A DNA stretch of 64,000 bases from Eutypella sp. D-1. Its lineage: Eukaryota; Ascomycota; Sordariomycetes; Xylariales; Diatrypaceae. Below are positions 57,678-64,000 of the stretch, in pieces. Location: positions 930,001-994,000 of the forward strand of contig JAJTTP010000008.1 in the NCBI GenBank assembly GCA_023313575.1. The letters run 5' to 3'. Below the pieces are notes generated by a model. The model saw only the letters and a list, made by a program, of their open reading frames with translations. It was not told the origin of the DNA and ran no database searches. The position numbers and the translations under genes were made by a program. Numbering within the stretch: position 1 is the stretch's first letter; every line of letters starts with the position of its first letter.

Positions 57678-57693
57678 TACGGAGTACTCCGTA
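57678..57693. promoter_or_regulatory. Perfect 16-bp palindrome with CGG-N6-CCG
   Basis: TACGGAGTACTCCGTA is a perfect palindrome whose centre is CGGAGTACTCCG, the everted-repeat geometry bound by some Zn2Cys6 factors with a 6-bp spacer. It lies between citrate synthase and the methyltransferase 3' end, about 475 bp upstream of the former. The same palindrome may be common in fungal genomes. Confidence 0.35.
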
Positions 57694-57833
57694 TTGCCGT
57701 ACTGGAGACCCGGAGCAGCGTACTTGATAAGTAACCATATTGAAACTGGGGATAACCTGATCAATCAATGGCATTGTTCATGTGGTTCATATGGGATTAT
57801 CTAATCCTACTGCAGGGACAAGCTAGTTACACG

Positions 57834-58898
57834 TTACGAGGATCTTCGCAGACGAAATGCAAGGAGAAACGGGAGTTGCGGGAAATTCGCCTGGGCCTCC
57901 AGACTGTCGGGAACCGCATCGGCCTCCGTGAAAGCAGGCTCCTCCATCGCATCCATGACGAGGCCGGCCTTGAAAAACACGGAGAAGAGCTCAAACATGG
58001 GCCTATGGAAGTAAAACTGTACAAACTTCATTAGCCCATCAAGGTTTTTTTTTTTTTTTTTTTTTTTTTCAGAACAGATAATTTAGATGGGCCGCAACAT
58101 ACTTGCCGAGCAGGCTGTCCGTACAATGCCACGCCTCTTGTTGGCGGGACATCCAGGTAATTCCGAATCGTTTTGCCTCTGATTATCTCGCGTCGCCCGC
58201 TGGGAGAGTCGATGACCTCGATACTGCGCGTTGCTCCCGACGTCGTGAACACGGGATGTAGGAGAGTCGCGACAAACCTGTATAAAGGAGATTAGGGGCG
58301 AATTACCACATAACTGCCTGAATGACGCGCCTGAATAAACGGACCATCACTCAGGGGGGTACCTACACTCCATCCCTTTTCAGAAGGCCTGGGATGGCCT
58401 CGGCTAGCGGCTCAATGGTGGAAATGTCCATGATAGCCATATTGATCAAGATGACGTCGAACCCTCCAGACTTTCCAAGCATCAAGACGATCAACACATA
58501 GCTAACATGGGATAGTGATGTGCCCAACTTACTGTAGCCGCATCTCGCCTCAGAGTCTCGAAATGCGCGGGTTCCGTCACGTCCAGCTGACGATATGAGA
58601 TGTTCTCGCCATACGCAGCAGCGGAGTGGTGAAGCTTGGCCTTCTCGAGCATATCTGGGCTCCCATCAGTCGCCAGGACGGAGGCGCCTTCGCTCGCGAG
58701 CCATCGAGCAGCGATTCCGTTCCCCGTCGCCAAGTCCAAGGCCTTACTGCCGGGTCGGACATCGATCATTCTCTTGAGGGTGGGCAGCTGAAGAAGTTTC
58801 CAGTACTTGTTCCCGCCCTTGCCTATCCCCTCATCCCAGAATTCGGCGTTGGTCTCCCATGACTTCATGGCTTCCTGGTGGGGAGTGAGAGTAGACAT
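57834..58898 (-). CDS. Class I SAM-dependent methyltransferase
   Basis: Four exons: 58898-58533, 58470-58367, 58277-58103 and 58016-57834, giving 275 aa (introns 62, 89 and 86 nt). Motif I is ALDLATGNGIAARWLA (53-68). The acidic end of strand 2 is in SVLATDGSPDML, and the catalytic-core strand is GGFDVILINMAIMD, which is followed by GLLKRDGVFVATLLHPVF across the second junction. The C-terminal half (YFHRPMFELFSVFFKAGLVMD) is typical of small fungal UbiE/Coq5-like methyltransferases. The phase-2/phase-1 join at the second intron is needed to give DGVFVAT. Substrate unknown. Its third intron holds a 25-nt poly-T run on the plus strand (58045-58069). It is divergent from SPB4. Confidence 0.82.
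58045..58069. repeat. 25-nt homopolymer inside an intron
   Basis: A run of 25 T on the plus strand (A on the coding strand) in the third intron of the methyltransferase. Such runs are prone to length change and sequencing error, but here lie outside coding sequence. Confidence 0.9.
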
Positions 58899-59661
58899 GA
58901 TGCAATGGAGTCTAAGTCTAGTCTCTGGACAGCAAGTCTAGGTGAATCCAACAATACAACTGCAGTCAATTCTTCTACTGGGAATGTATCGAATATATAA
59001 GCATTATGTTGACCAGTCCTACCTGCGTACTATTGGATTCGATATACACTATACTGAGGTAGGTACCTGTACTATTGCAGTACAGTCGATACGTTATCGC
59101 AGTCTGCGGTCAGTGACTCAGGCCGATGGGTGGCTGCATGTTGAACCACACCATTGACCCGGCCAGCCTGATATTGCGGTAGCTTGAAATACTGATGACA
59201 GAGATCGATAATTAATTATCCATTACAAGCGAGGATATCCAGATACCGAAATGCTTGGCTATGGCAGTAATCTTGGAGTCCATCCTCTACAATTAAATAA
59301 ACAATTGATTGATAGCGCTCTAGTGGAAGGACCTTTAGGGGGTAGGGAAGGGCCGGGGAGGACAAGAGAGGGACCCGATTTTATCCCACCATCCAAATGT
59401 GGCGCAAACTGCAGACATTAGTGGGTTAAGCCACACATTACCCAAAAATCTCCGAGCGCCGATAACTTTTTATTTTTTGCTTGATAGCGAGCGACCTTGG
59501 ACTTGCAACATCCAACATGCGACTTGCGACATTGCATCATCCCATTCCTCGGTCGTAAGCCAACAGTGCTCTGGGAGGAACAAAAAAAAGCCGAATTATA
59601 GAATTGTCCGTCCTCTGGCCTCGAATTTCTTAGGCTAAAGTACCTCCCGCAATTCGGCACA
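58899..59661. promoter_or_regulatory. Divergent promoter, methyltransferase/SPB4
   Basis: A 763-bp spacer between divergent start codons. No specific operator was identified, and the short frames are not gene-like. Confidence 0.45.
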
Positions 59662-61809
59662 ATGGCACCTGAGGCGAAAGCCGCGAAGAAAGATTCGCGG
59701 GCGTGGTCTGCGCTCACGCCTCCCCTGGCCGATTTTATATTAGAGGCCGTGTCGGCGATGGGCTTTGGGAAGCCGACTCCGGTGCAGGCGCATGTGATTC
59801 CTCTATTCAACGGGAATAAAGATGTTGTAGTGGAGGCCGTGACCGGTAGTGGAAAGACGCTGGCCTATGCAATCCCCCTACTGCAGAGGATATTGAGGTT
59901 GGATGAACCCACGAAGCGCAATCATATAGCCGCCATAATCGTGTCACCGACTCGCGAGTTGGCTAGCCAGATACACTCTGTAAGTTTTTGATCCAACCGA
60001 CATTATACATGGGAGGACTGGGTTGCTGATTCTCCATCTACACTACAATAGGTCATCCTCTCGCTCCTTGCTTTCCACCCTCCATCAGCCGAACTCCTCC
60101 CATACCTATCTGGGGAGGAAAAGCGGCCCGCGACGAGCAGTCCCGTTGTCGTCCCTCAGCTGCTGATTGGTGGCTCTACGGCGACCACAGCGCAGGACCT
60201 GAGTTTCTTTCTGAAGCATAGCCCGAACCTCATCATATCGACGCCCGGCCGGCTCGTCGAGCTGCTCTCGTCCCCGCATGTGCAGTGCACACAGTCCACA
60301 TTCGAGGCGCTCGTGCTCGACGAGGCCGACCGCCTGCTCGACCTCGGGTTCAAGCAGGACATCTCGACCATCATATCGCGGCTGCCGAAGCAGCGGCGGA
60401 CGGGGCTCTTCAGCGCCAGCATGAGCGAGGCCGTCGAGAGCATCATCCGCGTCGGTCTGCGGAACCCCGTCAAGGTCGCCGTCAAGGTCAAGAACCTACG
60501 CACCGGCGGCGTCGTCGAGGAGCGCACCGTGCCCGCGAGCCTGCAGATGACCTACCTGGTGGCGCCCGCGAGCCGCAAGCTGCCCGCGCTGTCGCGCCTG
60601 CTCGGCACCCTCGACCCGCGGCCCCAGAAGACCATCGTTTTCCTGTCCACCTGCGCCGCCGTCGACTACTTCTCCGCCGTCCTGCCGGGCCTCCTGCCCG
60701 ACGGCTTCGCGCTCGTCCCGCTGCACGGCAAGCACGACGGCAAGGTGCGCGAGAGGAACTTCGCCCGCTTCATGAACTCCGTTCAGCCCACCGTGCTCCT
60801 GACCACCGACGTGGCGGCCCGCGGCCTAGACTTCCCCCAGGTCGACCTCGTTGCGCAAATCGACCCGCCTACGGACCCCAAGAACTTCAAGCACCGTGCC
60901 GGGCGCGCAGGTCGCGCCGGCCGTCGCGGCCTTGCCGTCGTCTTCCTCCACCCCGGCCGCGAGGAGGACTACGTGGCGTTCATGGAGATCCGGGGGACGC
61001 CTATCGCGCCGCTGGCGCCGGCACTGACGCAGCCGGAGGAGGAGGGACGGACAGAAGCGGAAGAGGCGGAGGAGGCGACGCGGCGGATCCGCGAGGCGGT
61101 GCGGCGGGACCGGGCGCTGCACGACCGCGGGCAGCGCGCCTTCGTCAGCTGGGTGCGGTCGTACGGCAAGCACGCGGCGGCGTCGATCTTCTCCGTGCGC
61201 GACCTCGACTGGGCCGACCTCGGCCGCGCCTGGGGCCTGCTCCGCTTGCCCCGCATGCCCGAGACCAAGGCCCTGCCGGACCTCGACCGCTCCCTCGGCG
61301 TCCGCGACCTCGACTGGGACGCCTACGCCTACGCCCAGCGCGACCGCGAGAAGCTGCGTCTCGCCGCCCTGCGGCGGGAGCGCGAGCAGGCCGAGGCTGA
61401 GGCCGAAGGCAAGGCGGAGGAGAACAACGACGACGACGATAACAACCGCCGCGCGAAGCGGAAGCGCAACGCCGAGGCCTGGAGCGGTCGGCATGAACAG
61501 GAGGAGACGCGGGCGGCGCGCCGCGAGAAGCGCCGCCGTCGCCAGGAGACGAAGCGCCGCGAGGAGATGACGGAGGACGAGCGCGCCCGCGAGGCCGAGC
61601 TCCAGGATATGCTGCGCCAGATCCGCAGCGCGAATCGCGAGAAGCTGCGCGCGGGGAAATCCGAGGAGAGCGGCGGCGGCGGCGGCGGCGGCGGCGGAGG
61701 CGGCGGAGGCGGTGCTACTAAGAGTGCGGGGAAGAAGGCGAGTTTGGGGAAGGCGAAGGCGGCGGCTGCTGCTGCTGTGGACGATGACGAGTTTGAGGGG
61801 TTTGATTAG
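59662..61809 (+). CDS. SPB4: DEAD-box RNA helicase Spb4 (60S ribosome biogenesis)
   Basis: Nucleolar helicase (human DDX55) needed for 60S subunit maturation and 27S rRNA processing. Two exons, 59662-59979 and 60052-61809 (72-nt intron), give 691 aa; the in-frame GTC after the acceptor continues QIHS with [10 protein letters not shown]. Motifs: AVTGSGKT (59-66), SPTREL (95-100), STPGRL, DEAD (196-199), FSASMSE in place of the usual SAT as in fungal Spb4, VARGLDFPQ and [11 protein letters not shown]. The DUF4217-type region follows, with [11 protein letters not shown] and the [20 protein letters not shown] pair. The C-terminal tail has a coiled, Glu/Arg-rich stretch and a run of 13 glycines before a Lys/Ala tail. 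The ATG at 59662 gives the expected N-terminus. Confidence 0.94.
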
Positions 61810-62674
61810 GATGGTATGTATGGATTTCGTATTTGAATCCGTGATATGCAAGGGAAACAGTAAATGGAACAGTCTTGATACCCCCAATACGTGAATACCG
61901 GAATAACTTAGATTTTGTTGCACGGGCTATTCAATCAGAACTAACCCAACTGTGCTTGTGGTATTGCTTACCACAACATCGACGTAATAAATGACCACAC
62001 CAAATTGTTGTAAAAGGGTCACAGTTTTATCCCCGAAGTGCTACGGCTTATCACGATATTGAAACGAGTAGATGATCTCCAGTTACGATGAGAAGATGGA
62101 GAAGAAAGTCGTTCATGATTTCGACTAGTAAGAAGAGAAAAAAAAAAGCCCCGGCGCGAAGTTCAAAGAGCTAAACTGATACTTGCTGGCCAAACTGACT
62201 GGCTTGAAGCCAAGAGAAAAAAAAAGAAGACTGTCAATAAAGGGGTTAGAGAGCTTTGAAAAAAAGGCGAAACTAAATACACGCAGCGAGTTTCTCGTCT
62301 CCTTTTTCTCATCTCCTCTTCAGAAGCGAGCGATACTGGGTATCCATGTTTGGGTATCCGAAGCAAAACAAAACTAAGAAAACCGGAACAGGAAGGGAAG
62401 AGAAAAAAAAAGGAAATTGCCCCAGCTAATCCGTTCTCAGTTTTACCCATCGGTCGGCCATACTATGTTTTTTATGGCCTGTTCAGTACGAGCATGGGTA
62501 TCAAGTCATCCATCCCTCCCTCCATCTCATTACCGATCCATCCGTCATGTCATCATCCCCGGGGTATATGTTCCGTAGCAGCTCTTCCTGTCTCTCCCAT
62601 CATTATTTCCCACTTCGAGCAGCAATTCCTCTTCATTATCGTACAGGGTTATGTGGCCGCGATCGACCAGTGTC
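61810..62674. terminator. Convergent 3' spacer, SPB4 and stomatin
   Basis: 865 bp between convergent genes; it contains A-rich runs (62138-62150, 62218-62224, 62402-62412). Short frames are not gene-like. Confidence 0.45.
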
Positions 62675-63748
62675 TTAGATGTTCTCGATGATGTGGGATC
62701 GGACGGCCTGGTCAAAGCCGGCGCTGCCACTACCCGTGTCATGGGCCTCGTCCTCGCCGTACTTGTTCTTGGCCGCGTCGGCGAGCTGTGCGTTGAAGCC
62801 TGGGCCGCCGGGCATGGTCTGGTTGGCGGCGGGCAGGAAGATGACCTTGCTGTTGGCGGACTTGGCCATGGCCTGCATGGCCTCGAGGTAGCGGATCTGC
62901 ATGGCGGGGGCGGAGGACAGGATGTCGGCGGCCTGGCGCATGAGCTTGGCGCTTTCAACCTCGGCCTTGGCCGCGATGATCTTGCTCTCGCCGATGCGCT
63001 TGCTCTGGGCGGCCATGGAGAGCGAGTTCTGGAGCTCCTGGCTGAAGACGATGTCCTTGATGAGCATGCTCTCGACCTGGACGCCCCACCCGGCGGCGAC
63101 GTCCTCGATGATCTCGCCGATGCTCTGCGCGATCTCCTCGCGGCGCTCGATCACGTCCTGGAGCACGCGGGCGCCGACGACGTGGCGCAGCGTCGTCTGG
63201 GTGCGCTCTATCAGCGCCGTCCGCACGTTGGAGATGCCGAAGGCGGCCTTGTGCGGCGACGTGATGTGGTAGTAGATGACGGAGGTCAGCTCGACGGTGA
63301 CGTTGTCCTTGGTCATACAGACCTGCCGGGGCACCTCGACAATCTGGATCTTGACGTCGACCTGGATGAGACGTTCACTGAGGGGGTTGATCTTGACGAG
63401 ACCCGGGTCGACGGCTCGGTAGAACTTGCCGAACTTGCTGACCAGGCCTACGTTACCCTGAGAAACCTGCTTGTAGGGGTTGGGGCAGATGATGCAGCAG
63501 GGGATGGCTCCGAGGGTACCGACGCAAGAGCCGATAGCATTGATCATGCTTCCGTACCAGCCCTTCGGGTTCGCGTCCGTACCGACGATAGACGCGTAGC
63601 TCTGCTGCAAGTCCTCCGGGCGAGGCGGCTCGACTATCATTTTTGGCTGAGCGCGGAAGCCTGACGGGTGGTTGTTTTCGCCATTAACCTGGTCGGGGGC
63701 CTTACCCTTGCTGGCAGCGCTGGCGTTGGTGGTGTCTGTCGAGTCCAT
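62675..63748 (-). CDS. Stomatin-family (SPFH/band 7) membrane protein
   Basis: Scaffold protein of membrane microdomains. Single exon, 357 aa, from the ATG at 63748; the reading frame extends upstream only through a TTG, so this ATG is the start. Residues 70-95 form a short hydrophobic hairpin segment with the cysteine cluster CCIICPNPY, a likely palmitoylation site that tethers it to the cytosolic face. The SPFH domain follows (about 98-260): GLVSKFGKFYRAVDPGL, VEVPRQVCMTKDNVTVELT, IYYHITSP, LRHVVGARVLQDVIERREEI and GWGVQVESMLIKDI. An oligomerising coiled helix comes after (SKRIGESKIIAAKAEVESAK...), and the C-terminus is hydrophilic. The plasma-membrane-type stomatin is favoured over mitochondrial SLP-2 because no presequence is visible and the Cys cluster is present. 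Confidence 0.9.
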   Translation of the reverse strand: MDSTDTTNASAASKGKAPDQVNGENNHPSGFRAQPKMIVEPPRPEDLQQSYASIVGTDANPKGWYGSMINAIGSCVGTLGAIPCCIICPNPYKQVSQGNVGLVSKFGKFYRAVDPGLVKINPLSERLIQVDVKIQIVEVPRQVCMTKDNVTVELTSVIYYHITSPHKAAFGISNVRTALIERTQTTLRHVVGARVLQDVIERREEIAQSIGEIIEDVAAGWGVQVESMLIKDIVFSQELQNSLSMAAQSKRIGESKIIAAKAEVESAKLMRQAADILSSAPAMQIRYLEAMQAMAKSANSKVIFLPAANQTMPGGPGFNAQLADAAKNKYGEDEAHDTGSGSAGFDQAVRSHIIENI

Positions 63749-64000
63749 TTTGTGTTGTTTGTGAAGCCTAGTTCCTTGAAGGACGGAAAATTGATGATGT
63801 ATCAATATAGAGAGTAATGCAGTTGATTGATTAATTGATGACTGATTAACGTATCTCCTAGTCCCTCACCAACTACTAAGTAATAAGATTATTCCCTGAG
63901 TGACTACTACACCAATGTGAACTTGTTCGTAGTTGTAAGTGGAAACTTATGTTGTAAAGGATTGGGGATGGGGTGATGCAAACTGGCAGTTACTGGCAGT
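63749..64000. promoter_or_regulatory. Stomatin upstream region
   Basis: The last 252 bp hold the upstream region of the stomatin-like gene. Nothing else was seen. Confidence 0.4.

Larger units (their letters stand above)
57205..57833. other. Citrate synthase promoter and spacer
   Basis: The 629-bp spacer between the methyltransferase stop and the citrate synthase start. It holds the citrate synthase promoter (the two motifs listed above) and the methyltransferase 3' end. No gene was seen. Confidence 0.5.

Noticed and set aside
60826..61923. 365-codon minus-strand frame
   Set aside because: Antisense shadow of SPB4, rich in Leu/Arg/Ala; the plus strand carries all helicase motifs.
62651..63664. 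337-codon plus-strand frame
   Set aside because: Antisense shadow of the stomatin-like gene, with Asp/Leu/Gly-biased content and no domain.

Overview
The window looks like nuclear DNA of a filamentous ascomycete, most likely a Sordariomycete. Genes are intron-poor, with short GTAAGT...AG introns (50-328 nt). Intergenic spacers are long and poor in open frames. Several families are typically fungal: a Pth11/rhodopsin-type membrane protein, an ascomycete tyrosinase, a PTS1-tagged citrate synthase and a CTP-dependent diacylglycerol kinase. I see no rRNA, tRNA, CRISPR or prokaryotic feature. Placement below class level is not possible from reading alone.

Layout. 0.15-5.1 kb: divergent pair, GPI3 (GPI-anchor GlcNAc transferase, minus) and DBP6 (60S biogenesis helicase, plus). 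7.3-8.4 kb: a short-chain dehydrogenase. 11.1-14.5 kb: a tyrosinase followed by a small secreted protein. 16.8-17.7 kb: an ATF/CREB-type bZIP factor. 22.8-27.4 kb: a repeat-bearing putative surface protein convergent with SEC18. 29.3-30.8 kb: a five-exon Pth11-like protein with a 20-nt exon. 30.8-39.0 kb: a gene desert holding a 0.6-kb AT-saturated terminal-inverted-repeat element and a decayed gene-like island. 39.0-46.3 kb: a LENG1-like splicing-associated protein, two conserved proteins of unknown function and KXD1. 46.3-52.6 kb: a second empty stretch. 52.6-63.7 kb: DGK1, peroxisomal citrate synthase, a SAM methyltransferase, SPB4 and a stomatin-like protein.

Most genes are unrelated housekeeping genes. 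Two helicases of the same pathway (Dbp6 and Spb4, early 60S subunit assembly) lie near opposite ends. GPI3, SEC18, KXD1, DGK1 and stomatin all act on membranes or membrane traffic. I see no convincing biosynthetic cluster: the tyrosinase has no neighbouring synthase, transporter or UstY-type gene. The most unusual items are the TA-flanked inverted-repeat element, the repeat block inserted in the surface protein, the very small exons, the tyrosine/proline linker of the tyrosinase and the relic gene with an 8-bp tandem duplication.

Exon joins were made by hand from splice consensus, reading-frame continuity and remembered family patterns. No alignment or expression data were available.
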